The notes under the pieces are model-generated. The model did no database searches. It saw nothing but the letters and a program-made list of their open reading frames with translations, and had not been told where the DNA came from. 64,000 nt of DNA from Dechloromonas sp. TW-R-39-2 (GTDB lineage: Bacteria; Pseudomonadota; Gammaproteobacteria; Burkholderiales; Rhodocyclaceae): the NCBI RefSeq assembly GCF_016864195.1, contig NZ_CP045202.1:1-64000 (forward strand), given 5' to 3'. Position numbers and translations under genes: made by a program. Positions 24,253-32,853 of the stretch are shown here, in pieces. Numbering within the stretch: the first letter of the stretch is position 1; each line of letters opens with the position of its first letter.

Positions 24253-25161
24253 ATGACCTCCCCAGTGAACCCGACGCCCGGCCAAACATTTTCAGACACG
24301 ACCAAAGGACTCATTGCCGGCTTGCTGGTTGTTCTCTGCTGGTCCGGCTTCAACATTGTTTCGCGCTTCGGAAGCAAGGGAGCATTTACGCCATTCGACC
24401 TGGCAGCGATGCGCTATGGCATTTCCGGGCTACTGGGCGGCGCCTACTTCCTGCGCAACGTTCCTCCGCGCGATTGGCCGCGCTACCTGGGTCTGAGCAT
24501 TTTTGGCGGACTCGGCTATGGGTTGTTTGTCTATTCCGGCTTCACCTTTGCCCCAAGCGCCCATGCCGGGATTTTCGTCAATGGCGGAATTCCGTTCTTT
24601 ACGGTCGTCATCGTGGCGCTGACGACCGGCTTCCACCTGCCCCGGCAAACGCTGCTCGCGCTTCTCATTTCGGCCTGCGGACTGCTGTTGATCGGCATCG
24701 ACAGCCTGTTGTCGCATCACGGACAACAGGAATTCATCGGTGATCTGTTTTTCCTGGCGGCGGCATTGTCATGGGCGATATTTGGCATCCTGATGCGCCG
24801 CTGGCAAATCCGTCCGCTGCTCGGCATCTGTGGCATCGCCGTATTTGCAATACTGATTTATTGGCCGGTCTACCTGCTTTTCCTGCCCAAAAACCTGCCC
24901 GATGCAGGGTGGGGCGACATAACGCTGCAATGCATCTACCAAGGCATCATTGCCGCAATGCTTGCGGCCAGCCTGTACAGCTACGCCAACCAGAAAATCG
25001 GTGCCTGCCAGGCATCGATGCTGCTGGCCCTGGTGCCGGCTGTTTCTGCCATCGGCGCTTACTTCATTCTCAACGAGCAATTAACCTGGACGGTGGTTCT
25101 GGGAATTGTGGTCGTTTCAACCGGTGCCATCATCGGAGCCATGCCCGGCAAGACGCGATGA
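24253..25161 (+). CDS. EamA/DMT-family transporter
   Basis: A 302-residue inner-membrane protein of the drug/metabolite transporter superfamily with ten predicted helices in two EamA repeats of about 140 residues each. The first starts at TKGLIAGLLVVLCWSGFNIV and the second at FIGDLFFLAAALSWAIFGILMRRW. Such proteins export or exchange small metabolites, but the substrate cannot be predicted. Start ATG 24253 was chosen because the membrane domain begins 20 residues later; ATG 24190 is an alternative in frame. The 235-bp gap before it holds no gene I can support. Confidence 0.88.
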   Translation: MTSPVNPTPGQTFSDTTKGLIAGLLVVLCWSGFNIVSRFGSKGAFTPFDLAAMRYGISGLLGGAYFLRNVPPRDWPRYLGLSIFGGLGYGLFVYSGFTFAPSAHAGIFVNGGIPFFTVVIVALTTGFHLPRQTLLALLISACGLLLIGIDSLLSHHGQQEFIGDLFFLAAALSWAIFGILMRRWQIRPLLGICGIAVFAILIYWPVYLLFLPKNLPDAGWGDITLQCIYQGIIAAMLAASLYSYANQKIGACQASMLLALVPAVSAIGAYFILNEQLTWTVVLGIVVVSTGAIIGAMPGKTR

Positions 25162-25185
25162 GCTGCAACGACGTCATGACGCCAT

Positions 25186-25213
25186 AAAAAAGCCCCGCAC
25201 ACCGGCGGGGCTT
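25186..25213 (-). terminator. Rho-independent terminator after yidB
   Basis: A hairpin with arms AAAGCCCCGC and GCGGGGCTTT around a CACCG loop is preceded on the plus strand by an A-run, giving a U-tract on the minus strand. It lies 17 bp past the yidB stop and 25 bp past the EamA gene stop, and probably serves both convergent genes. Confidence 0.85.
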
Positions 25214-25229
25214 TGCAGTCAGCCAGCAA

Positions 25230-25637
25230 TTAGCTGAACAGCTTGCCCTTGAGCAGTTCCAGGCCTTGCGCCATCAGATCGCCACCTTGTGGCAACTGAC
25301 CATTCGGCGTCAGCTGGTCGATCACCTGCGGCAGGAGTTCAGCCAGCGAGCCGGAGGCTTGTTGCTGGCCGATGCCGAGTTTGGCGGCCATATCCTGCAG
25401 GGAAGCGCCACCGAGAACGCTCTGGATCTGCTCGGCCGAGATCGGCAGGTTTGCCCCGGTCGACACCCAGGAATTGACGATTTCGCCCAGACCGCCTTGC
25501 TGGAATGACTGGACCAGTCCAGCCAGCCCACCGGTTTGCGGGTTATTGATGACTTGCATGACAGTTTCGAGCAACGCTGCATTGCCGCCAGACTGCCCAC
25601 CGGCCAGTGCGCCGACGACCTGATCGAAAAGACCCAT
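25230..25637 (-). CDS. yidB: YidB-family protein (DUF937)
   Basis: A 135-residue soluble protein of the DUF937/YidB family, starting MGLFDQVVGALAGG as is typical. The middle contains LAGLVQSFQQGGLGEIVNSW and the family pattern LPISAEQIQSVLG; the C-terminus is helical and Gln/Leu-rich. No function is established for the family that I can name with confidence. Start ATG 25637 has GGAG at 6 bases; an in-frame ATG at 25664 would only add a Gln-rich leader. It is transcribed alone between the EamA terminator and the histidine kinase gene. Confidence 0.88.
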   Translation of the reverse strand: MGLFDQVVGALAGGQSGGNAALLETVMQVINNPQTGGLAGLVQSFQQGGLGEIVNSWVSTGANLPISAEQIQSVLGGASLQDMAAKLGIGQQQASGSLAELLPQVIDQLTPNGQLPQGGDLMAQGLELLKGKLFS

Positions 25638-25718
25638 TTGTTGCTCCATTGGAAGTTGAAGCAAGCATCCTAGCCAAACGGGCAGCCAGCAACTGTGAAG
25701 TTTTGCGAAACGAAAAGA

Positions 25719-27749
25719 CTAGGCCGGCCGTTCGACGGCGAGCGGCTCGAAACGCAGCCAGACGGCAAAACGCGTACCGCGGCCGGCCAGGCTATCAACG
25801 GTGATCCGGCCACCGTAACGTTCAATCAGCGACTGGCTGACCCACAAGCCCAATCCGGTGCCATCCGTTTTATTGGCGGTAAAGAAAGGTTTGAACAGAC
25901 GCGCCTTGTCGGCATCGCTGATCCCCGCACCGGAGTCGGCGACAACCAGGCGCAAGCCGACCGGCATGTCGCTTTCATCCCAGTCTTCCGCGATCAGGCG
26001 CAGCACACCGCCCTCGGGCATGGCCTGGATGGCATTGACCAGCAAGTTGATCAGCACCTGCTGCAATTCGTTGCGGTTGCACAGGACATGCCGGCTCGAA
26101 TCGAAATGCTGTTCGATGGCGATGTTGCCTTGTTTGAGCAGGTGGCCGACAAGAACCAGGCTATCCTGGATCAGCGGCGCCGGAGCGACCGGTTCGAGAT
26201 AGCCGACATAATCCTGCGGCCGGGCGAATTGCAGCAGCTTGGCAACAATCAGCCGGATACGCTGAACCTGTTCGTGGATCAATTTGATTTCCGGCGCCAC
26301 CGGCTCGGCGGCCGGCCCGAGGATGTCGCGCAATACATCGAGATTGCCCTGCATGACAGCAATCGGGTTATTGATTTCATGGGCGACCCCTGCGGTCAAC
26401 TGCCCAATGGCGGCCAATTTCTCGTTCATCACCAGTTGCGACTGCGCTGCCTTCAGATCGGCCACGGCCTGTTCCAGATCGGATGTCCGGGCGGCCACTT
26501 CGGCATCGAGCGACTCGCCCCAGCGTTTCAGCGAAGTCGCTTGCGCCTGCAGGCGGTCGAGCAGACGGTCGAAATGAGAGGCCACAATACCGAGTTCATC
26601 ATGGCTACCGACCGGCCCGACACGCGCGCCGACATCTCCATTTTCAATCGCGTGCATGGTGGCATGCATGCGTTCGATCGGCTTGAAAACCCGACGCGCC
26701 CACAGCACGGCAAAAACACCGGCCACCAGCATGACCAAGGCAAACAGACCGACTACGACGCCCAGTGCGCTGCGCTTGGCGGCTTCGAAGGGGCCTTCAA
26801 GAAAACCAACGTAAAGCATGCCGATCCGCTTGCCATGGCTATCGAGCAGCGGCTCGTAAGCCGAGACGTACCAGTCGTTGACGACGAAAGCCCGATCCAG
26901 CCAGGTCCGCCCTTCATCGAGCACCGCCTGGCGCACCGCGGCGGAAACCCGCGTGCCGATCGCCCGCTCACCTTGGAACAGGCGAACATTGGTGGCGACG
27001 CGCACATCATCGAGAAAAAGCGTCGCCGTTCCGGCGCTGCCCAGCGGCAATGCCCCGTCCGGATAAACAATGGCATTGAGCCGATCGATAAAGGCCAGAT
27101 TCTTGTTGAGCAACAAGCCCCCAACCAGCACCCCGCGCAGCACCCCGCGAGCATCGCGAACCGGGGCGGCCGTATGCAACAGCAGGCCACGTGCCTCGAC
27201 GACGCGTTGATCGACGGTCGCATTGGCGGTGGCCAGCAAGGGCGTAACGGCCCGCTCAGCCAGCGCAGGATCGATCTGGCGCAATTGATCCGCTGAGAAT
27301 ATTTCTGTTTCGGTGCGCGCCACGCCTTGGCGGGCCGCGCCGATAACTGGCCAGATGGCAGCCAGCTGAGTGCTGCGGTCGACCGGCAGAAAATGCAGGA
27401 AATCGAGTCGCTGAGCCGCTCGTGCGCCATCGAGCAAATCCGCCAGCGCCGCTTCCTGCTGCTTCGCCGGCAAAGTCAGCGCCCGGACCAGGCGCGCCGA
27501 GCCGGCCAGGCCTTCGACCGAGCGCCCGAGGCCGTCCGAAACCCGCTCGAAATAACCATGCGCCACGGCCAGATCGGCCCGCACCTTGGTGACCAGCAAG
27601 CGATCGAAATAATCACCTCCCCAACTGGCCAAAACCGCCACCATGGCCGGCAAGGCAATGCCGAGCGGCAACAGCGCCAGCAACAGCAGGCGCACACGAA
27701 CCGAACGACGACTCGGCGGCTCGAACAGGACGGGCTTGCGCTCAGTCAC
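25719..27749 (-). CDS. Cache-domain sensor histidine kinase
   Basis: A 676-residue membrane histidine kinase. In order: transmembrane segment at about residues 20-43, a long periplasmic Cache-type ligand-binding region (about 45-325, including ARTETEIFSADQL and DWYVSAYEPLLDSHGKRIGMLYVGF), a second membrane segment (about 330-352), a HAMP linker (RRVFKPIERMHATMHAIENGDVGARV), a coiled segment, HisKA with GVAHEINNPIAV (phosphorylatable His457), and HATPase_c with NLLVNAIQAMP, DSGAGI and GTGLGLWVS. It is the partner of the sigma-54 response regulator 33 bp upstream. Cache domains usually bind small organic acids or amino acids; the ligand is unknown. Confidence 0.93.
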   Translation of the reverse strand: MTERKPVLFEPPSRRSVRVRLLLLALLPLGIALPAMVAVLASWGGDYFDRLLVTKVRADLAVAHGYFERVSDGLGRSVEGLAGSARLVRALTLPAKQQEAALADLLDGARAAQRLDFLHFLPVDRSTQLAAIWPVIGAARQGVARTETEIFSADQLRQIDPALAERAVTPLLATANATVDQRVVEARGLLLHTAAPVRDARGVLRGVLVGGLLLNKNLAFIDRLNAIVYPDGALPLGSAGTATLFLDDVRVATNVRLFQGERAIGTRVSAAVRQAVLDEGRTWLDRAFVVNDWYVSAYEPLLDSHGKRIGMLYVGFLEGPFEAAKRSALGVVVGLFALVMLVAGVFAVLWARRVFKPIERMHATMHAIENGDVGARVGPVGSHDELGIVASHFDRLLDRLQAQATSLKRWGESLDAEVAARTSDLEQAVADLKAAQSQLVMNEKLAAIGQLTAGVAHEINNPIAVMQGNLDVLRDILGPAAEPVAPEIKLIHEQVQRIRLIVAKLLQFARPQDYVGYLEPVAPAPLIQDSLVLVGHLLKQGNIAIEQHFDSSRHVLCNRNELQQVLINLLVNAIQAMPEGGVLRLIAEDWDESDMPVGLRLVVADSGAGISDADKARLFKPFFTANKTDGTGLGLWVSQSLIERYGGRITVDSLAGRGTRFAVWLRFEPLAVERPA

Positions 27750-27782
27750 GGCCTGCCTGTTGTTGAAACGGTAAGCGGCCGG

Positions 27783-29153
27783 TCATACCGCTTCCGTCAC
27801 GCCCCAGACATGGCATTTGCGATCCAGCGTCTTGCGCGACACGCCCAACCGGCGCCCGGCTTCCGATTTATTCCCGTCACACGCCGCCAGCACGGCGAGA
27901 ATGTGGCGCTTCTCGACCGACTCCAGGCTTTCGTCAGCATGCCCCGCCGGCTGGGCCGTGGCTTTCGGCTCCGGCCCAAGATCAAACCAGCCGAGAATCA
28001 AGGAACGTTCAACAAAATTGCGCAGTTCGCGCACATTGCCCGGCCAGTCGTAAGCCGCCATCCGGGCCAGCGTACGGGCATCCAGCTCAAGGCGCGGCAC
28101 ATCGAGATACGGCGCCAGCTGGCCGATGAAATGCTCGACCAGCAGCGGCAGGTCTTCCGGCCGCTCGCGCAAGGGTGGCAAGGTAACTTCAACGACCTGC
28201 AAGCGGTAGTAAAGATCCTGCCTGAAACGATGGGCGGCGACTTCTTCGACCAGCTCGCGGTTGGTCGCGGCGATGACTCGCACATCAACCGGAATTTCCT
28301 GTTCCGACCCCACCGGGCGGATGCGCCGTTCCTCAAGTACGCGCAGCAGCTTGGCTTGCGCCGGGGCTGGCAACTCGCCAATCTCGTCAAGAAACAGCGT
28401 TCCGCCGCGCGCGTAGTAGAACAAACCCTCGCGGTTTTTCTGAGCCCCGGTAAAGGCGCCCTTGACGTGACCGAACAGCTCGGATTCGATCAACTCGGCG
28501 GCAATCGCCGCGCAGTTGACCGGGACAAACGGCCCGGCGGCGCGCTGGCTCATCCGGTGCAGGGCGCGCGCCGCGACTTCCTTGCCGGTCCCCGATTCGC
28601 CGGTCAGCAGCACCGTCGCCGGGGTCGGCGCAATCCGCTTGAGTCGCTCGCAGGCGGCCAGCATGGCATCGGATTGCCCGACAACGCCTTCGACATCGGC
28701 CGTCCGCTCACTCACTTCACGGCGCAGCACGAAATTTTCCCGAATCAGTTTTGAGCGTTCGAAACAACGCTGGATGGCATTCAGCATCTGGGCCAGCGAA
28801 AACGGCTTGAGCAGGAAATCCGCCGCCCCGGCACGCAGCGCATCAATCGCCGTATCGAGGTCGGCATAGGCCGTCATCAGTACGACATCGCCGGCATAAC
28901 CCTCGTCGCGCAATTCGTGCAGCCAGTCGATACCGGAACGGCCGGGCAGCGAAATGTCGAGCACGATCAGGTCATAGAGCCGACGCTGCAGCATCGGTGC
29001 CGCCTGTTCGACACTGCCGGCCGCATCGACACTGCCGCACCGCTGGACCAGGGCGCGCTGGAGAAAACTGACCATGCCCGGCTCGTCATCGACGACCAGG
29101 ACGGAATAGTGCTTCCAGGGCGCTTCGCCGGCCGACGCTTTGTTTGAATCCAT
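27783..29153 (-). CDS. Sigma-54-dependent NtrC-type response regulator
   Basis: A 456-residue activator with a complete three-domain layout. The receiver domain (about 15-130) has phospho-acceptor Asp66 in IVLDISLPG. The AAA+ domain (about 155-385) has Walker A GESGTGKE, the sigma-54 contact loop GAFTGA (232-237) and [11 protein letters not shown]. The Fis-type helix-turn-helix (about 415-455) reads [25 protein letters not shown]. It is co-transcribed with the histidine kinase that follows after 33 bp. Its targets must have sigma-54 promoters, and none is evident next to the operon. Confidence 0.95.
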   Translation of the reverse strand: MDSNKASAGEAPWKHYSVLVVDDEPGMVSFLQRALVQRCGSVDAAGSVEQAAPMLQRRLYDLIVLDISLPGRSGIDWLHELRDEGYAGDVVLMTAYADLDTAIDALRAGAADFLLKPFSLAQMLNAIQRCFERSKLIRENFVLRREVSERTADVEGVVGQSDAMLAACERLKRIAPTPATVLLTGESGTGKEVAARALHRMSQRAAGPFVPVNCAAIAAELIESELFGHVKGAFTGAQKNREGLFYYARGGTLFLDEIGELPAPAQAKLLRVLEERRIRPVGSEQEIPVDVRVIAATNRELVEEVAAHRFRQDLYYRLQVVEVTLPPLRERPEDLPLLVEHFIGQLAPYLDVPRLELDARTLARMAAYDWPGNVRELRNFVERSLILGWFDLGPEPKATAQPAGHADESLESVEKRHILAVLAACDGNKSEAGRRLGVSRKTLDRKCHVWGVTEAV

Positions 29154-29241
29154 GACTTCTCCCGTTCAGCCCCGGATCATCGCAAACAAGGGCGCCGCCT
29201 GGCAACTGCCGCGGTCGACGCCTCCGGGCCGGCAAAATGCC

Positions 29242-30921
29242 TCAGCTGCCGCGCAATTTGTGGGCGGCAGCGGCCTCTTCGCGAACCCGCTTGGCTTCGT
29301 CGAGCAGGTAACGCTGGTAGTCCTCGAGGTCGCCGTCAAACGGCCCGACGCCACCCTTGGAAACCAGCCAGAACTCGTCGCAGACCGAGCGCAGCAGTGC
29401 ACGGTCGTGGCTGACCAGCATGACGGTGCCTTCGAACTCGTTGAGCGCGACAGCCAGGGCTTCGCGGGTGCTGAGGTCGAGGTGATTGGTCGGCTCGTCA
29501 AGCAGCAGCAGGTTCGGGCGTTGCCAGACGATCATGCACAGCACCAGCCGGGCCTTTTCGCCGCCGCTCATAGTCCCCACGGCCTGCTTGACCATCTCGC
29601 CGCCGAAATTGAAGGTACCGAGGAAGTTGCGCAGTTCCTGCTCGCGGCCCGGCACATTGCTCCGGCCGGCGGCAATCGCTTCCTTGGCCAGGCGGACCAT
29701 GTGTTCGAGCGGCGTATCCTGGGGGCGCAGCACGTCGAGTTCCTGCTGAGCGAAGTAGCCGATGCTCAGGCCCTTGCCCTCGGTGACTTCGCCGCTGATC
29801 GCCGTCAGGTCGCGGGCGATGGTCTTGACCAGCGTCGACTTGCCCTGGCCGTTGGCGCCGAGGATGCCGATACGCTGACCGGCCATCACCGAGCGGTTGA
29901 TACCGCGCACGATGACAGTCGACGGCGTACCCTCGGGCGCATCTTCGGCCGGCGGATAGCCAATCGTTGTATCGACCATCGAGAGCATCGGATTGGGCAG
30001 GTTCTGCGGTTCCTGGAATTCGAAGGTGAATTCGGCATCGGCCAGCACCGGCGCGATCTTTTCCATCCGGTCGAGCGCCTTGACCCGGCTCTGTGCCTGC
30101 TTGGCCTTGCTGGCCTTGGCCTTGAAGCGGGCAATGAAGGATTGCAGGTGGGCGATCTTCTCGGCCTGCTTGGCCATCGTCGCCTGCTGGAGCAGCATCT
30201 GTTCGGCACGCATGTCTTCGAACTTGCTGTAATTGCCGCCGTAGCGGACCAGCTTGGCGTTGTCGATGTGCAGCGTGACGCTGGTAATCGCATCGAGGAA
30301 TTCGCGGTCGTGGCTGATCATCACCAGCGTGCCCTGATAGCGCTTCAGCCACGCCTCCAACCAGACGAGAGCGTCCAAGTCCAAGTGATTGGTCGGTTCG
30401 TCGAGCAACAGGATGTCGGACGGACACATCAGCGCGCGGGCCAGTTGCAGGCGCATGCGCCAGCCGCCGGAGAAACTGTTGACCGGCTCTTCAAGCTGGG
30501 CGACCGAGAAGCCGAGGCCAAGGATCAGCGCCTGGGCGCGGGCCGGGGCATCGTGCGCGCCGGCGTCATGCAGCGCCATGTAGGCTTCGGCCATGCGCAT
30601 GCCGTCGTCGCTCGCTTCGGCCGCCGCCACTTCGGCGTTGGCGGCGAGCAGCGTGCTGTCGCCTTCGATCACGAAGTCGGTCGCCGACTGATCGGTTTCC
30701 GGCATGTCCTGTGCCACCTGAGCCATGCGCCAGGCGGTCGGCATCGAGAAATCGCCGCCGTCTTCGTGCAGCGTGCCGTTGATCAGGCCGAACAGCGTCG
30801 ATTTACCGGCCCCGTTACGGCCGACCAGGCCGACCTTTTCGCCGGGATTGACGGTGACCGAGGTCTTGTCGAGCAAGACCTTGCTGCCACGGCGCAAGGT
30901 AACGTTTCTGAGGAGGATCAT
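29242..30921 (-). CDS. ABC-F family ATPase (YheS/Uup-like)
   Basis: A 559-residue soluble ABC-F protein with two ATPase domains joined by a charged helical linker, and no membrane domain. First domain: GRNGAGKST, FSGGWRMRLQLA signature, LLLDEPTNHLD. Linker: about residues 235-300, Lys/Arg/Gln-rich (ARFKAKASKAKQAQSRVKAL). Second domain: GANGQGKST, MSGGEKARL, LLLDEPTNHLD. ABC-F factors act on ribosomes. The first residues MILLRNVTLRRG and overall order match YheS, but this protein is roughly 75 residues shorter at the C-terminus than E. coli YheS. Its start overlaps the ychJ stop by ATGA. Confidence 0.9.
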   Translation of the reverse strand: MILLRNVTLRRGSKVLLDKTSVTVNPGEKVGLVGRNGAGKSTLFGLINGTLHEDGGDFSMPTAWRMAQVAQDMPETDQSATDFVIEGDSTLLAANAEVAAAEASDDGMRMAEAYMALHDAGAHDAPARAQALILGLGFSVAQLEEPVNSFSGGWRMRLQLARALMCPSDILLLDEPTNHLDLDALVWLEAWLKRYQGTLVMISHDREFLDAITSVTLHIDNAKLVRYGGNYSKFEDMRAEQMLLQQATMAKQAEKIAHLQSFIARFKAKASKAKQAQSRVKALDRMEKIAPVLADAEFTFEFQEPQNLPNPMLSMVDTTIGYPPAEDAPEGTPSTVIVRGINRSVMAGQRIGILGANGQGKSTLVKTIARDLTAISGEVTEGKGLSIGYFAQQELDVLRPQDTPLEHMVRLAKEAIAAGRSNVPGREQELRNFLGTFNFGGEMVKQAVGTMSGGEKARLVLCMIVWQRPNLLLLDEPTNHLDLSTREALAVALNEFEGTVMLVSHDRALLRSVCDEFWLVSKGGVGPFDGDLEDYQRYLLDEAKRVREEAAAAHKLRGS

Positions 30922-31322
30922 GCGGTGTTCTTTTCCTGGGGATTGAGGTCGCCATCGACATAGAACCAGCGCCCGTCTTCGCGGACGAAGCGGCTGATTT
31001 CATAGAGTCGGTAGCCACGCCCGCCAATACGGTAGCGGGCGATGAATTCGACCGTCGCATGAGTTTCATCGACGGTCTGGTGACGCTTGACGTTGAGGCC
31101 CAGCCACTTCGTGCCGTCGTCGCTCAGATCGAGTTCGGACGGACGTGTCGAAGCGTGCCAGGTGGCCAGCAGGTAAGGCGCCAGATTGAGTACGTAGGCA
31201 CTGTAGCGCGAGCGCATCAGCGCTTCCGCGGTCGACGCGATTTCAGCCCCGGAATGCAGTTGACCGCAACAAACCGCGTAAGGCTTGCCGCCGCCACAGG
31301 GGCAAGCCGCCGCCGGCTTCAT
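30918..31322 (-). CDS. ychJ: YchJ-family SEC-C motif protein (UPF0225)
   Basis: A 134-residue protein of the UPF0225/YchJ family. The N-terminal SEC-C-like zinc motif is CPCGGGKPYAVCCG, followed by the family blocks TAEALMRSRYSAYV, TWHASTRP and VEFIARYRI. YchJ proteins lack an agreed function; SEC-C motifs bind zinc and can contact the translation or secretion machinery. It overlaps the ABC-F gene downstream and rdgC upstream by ATGA at both ends, so all three are translated from one coupled message. Confidence 0.88.
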   Translation of the reverse strand: MKPAAACPCGGGKPYAVCCGQLHSGAEIASTAEALMRSRYSAYVLNLAPYLLATWHASTRPSELDLSDDGTKWLGLNVKRHQTVDETHATVEFIARYRIGGRGYRLYEISRFVREDGRWFYVDGDLNPQEKNTA

Positions 31323-32236
31323 GGTGTTTCGACGACTTCGCCGCCCAGGGCCTCGATGACTTGCGGCAGGAAACGGGCGAATTCGCCGGTCATCAGCGCG
31401 AAATCGGCATCGAACTGCTCGTCGGCCCGTTCGGCGCTCTTTTCGGCCTCTTCCTTGAGCAGATCAAGGAAAGCGAGACGCTTGATTTCAAGCTTTTCAC
31501 CAAGCACGAAGGAAATCCGGTCGTCCCAGGTCAGGGCCAGCTTGGTCGGCAACTTGCCGCTGGCCAGGTGGGCCTTGATCTCGCCGCTGATTTCCTCGCC
31601 GTCGAGCGGGTGCTTGACGTAACGCACGGCCGATTTCTCTTCGCCGGCCGCCTTGAGTTCGCAATCGCGGTCGATGGTAAAACCAGCCGGCGCTTCGCCA
31701 CCAGCCAGCCAGTCGGCCATCGCGGTCTGCGGCGAAATCTGGGTATGGACCATGCTGAGCGGCAGTTCGTCGAGACAATGGCGCAGATGCTCGATCACTT
31801 CCTCGGCCTTGGCCGGGCTGGAAGCATCAACACAGAACCAGCCGTTGGTCGGATCGATCCAGGCATAGGTCGTGCGGCGGCGGGTGAAGGCGCGCGGCAT
31901 CAACTCTTCGGTGACGCGTTCGCGCAATTCCTTGAGCTGCTTGCGGCCAGGCGCATAACCTTGTTGCGCCTCCATCGCATCGGCCCGTTCCTTGACCTCT
32001 TCATTGACCACCGACGAGGGCAGCAGGCGCTGTTCGACCGACAGGGCGATCATCCACTGACGGCCGAGCGAGAAGACCAGCGTCCCGTCACGGCGCGGCG
32101 ACACCCAGCCCCGCGACATCGGCTGGTTGCTCGGGCATTTGACGAAGGGGCCGCGACCGAGCAGTTCCTCGAATTTGGCAAGATCGATATTCCACGGTGT
32201 CGGCAGACGGTACAGCTGGAGATTTTTAAACCACAT
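31319..32236 (-). CDS. rdgC: Recombination-associated protein RdgC
   Basis: Ring-shaped DNA-binding protein of 305 residues that limits RecA activity and is found in beta- and gammaproteobacteria. The N-terminus MWFKNLQLYRL, the block GWVSPRRDGTLVFSLGRQWMIAL, and the ATYAWIDP-like region followed by SSPAKAEEVIEHLR match the family, as does the length. It starts a coupled rdgC-ychJ-ABC-F unit. The 67 bp between it and the hemerythrin gene shows nothing obvious. Confidence 0.95.
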   Translation of the reverse strand: MWFKNLQLYRLPTPWNIDLAKFEELLGRGPFVKCPSNQPMSRGWVSPRRDGTLVFSLGRQWMIALSVEQRLLPSSVVNEEVKERADAMEAQQGYAPGRKQLKELRERVTEELMPRAFTRRRTTYAWIDPTNGWFCVDASSPAKAEEVIEHLRHCLDELPLSMVHTQISPQTAMADWLAGGEAPAGFTIDRDCELKAAGEEKSAVRYVKHPLDGEEISGEIKAHLASGKLPTKLALTWDDRISFVLGEKLEIKRLAFLDLLKEEAEKSAERADEQFDADFALMTGEFARFLPQVIEALGGEVVETP

Positions 32237-32303
32237 GACTCAATTGCTCAATGAATAGATAAAGAAGGTCGGCGCATGGATGCAGCACGAACGGGGCGGC
32301 AGT

Positions 32304-32744
32304 TTAGCGCGAAACAACCCGCTCGATACCGGCAGATTCGACAGCTTGCCGATTCAGCAACTGACCAAGCTGGCGATCAGTTTTCAGGATGTGGTTGAGC
32401 AGCCAGCCTTGGAGATAATCGAGCAGGCCTTGCAGCGCAGCCGCATCGTCGGCCCGGAGCGTTTCGCCCTGCGCAGCAAGTTGCCCGGCAAACTCGCGAT
32501 GCATGGCCAGATGAGCCAGTGCATGCTCCTGCTGATCGGGCAAGTTGGCCAGCAAGCTCTCCTCGGTGCTGAAATGAAAAATGACATAGGCTTTGAGGCG
32601 CCGGAGAATATCCTCCAGCGTTGCCTGATCGGGGTGGGTCTCAAGAATGGCCGCCAGATCATTGATCATGCCAATCAGCTCCTCATGCTGTCGATCAATG
32701 GTACGGACACCGGTTTCCATGCTGCTGTTCCAGACAATCTGCAT
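32304..32744 (-). CDS. Bacteriohemerythrin
   Basis: A 146-residue single-domain hemerythrin that binds O2 at a non-heme di-iron centre. All seven ligands are in place: His of RQHEEL, His and Glu of FHFSTEE, two His of HLAMHREF, and His and Asp of NHILKTDR. The N-terminus MQIVWNSSMETGV is typical of bacteriohemerythrins; the start is ATG 32744, although the frame is open to 32774. Such proteins deliver O2 to membrane oxidases or act as O2 sensors in microaerobes. It is divergent from the NIT-EAL gene at 32854 with a shared 109-bp upstream region. Confidence 0.92.
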   Translation of the reverse strand: MQIVWNSSMETGVRTIDRQHEELIGMINDLAAILETHPDQATLEDILRRLKAYVIFHFSTEESLLANLPDQQEHALAHLAMHREFAGQLAAQGETLRADDAAALQGLLDYLQGWLLNHILKTDRQLGQLLNRQAVESAGIERVVSR

Positions 32745-32853
32745 GCTTCTGTCTCCAGTCAAATCCCAACTCACAGCCTGAAGTGTATATTACGCAACGT
32801 GGCTTCACGGCCATCCCTCTGCCAGGCTCAACCGAGGAAGAACCGATAGATCC

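Noticed and set aside
25695..27296. 533-codon open frame on the plus strand
   Set aside because: Antisense to the histidine kinase gene and without domain signatures.
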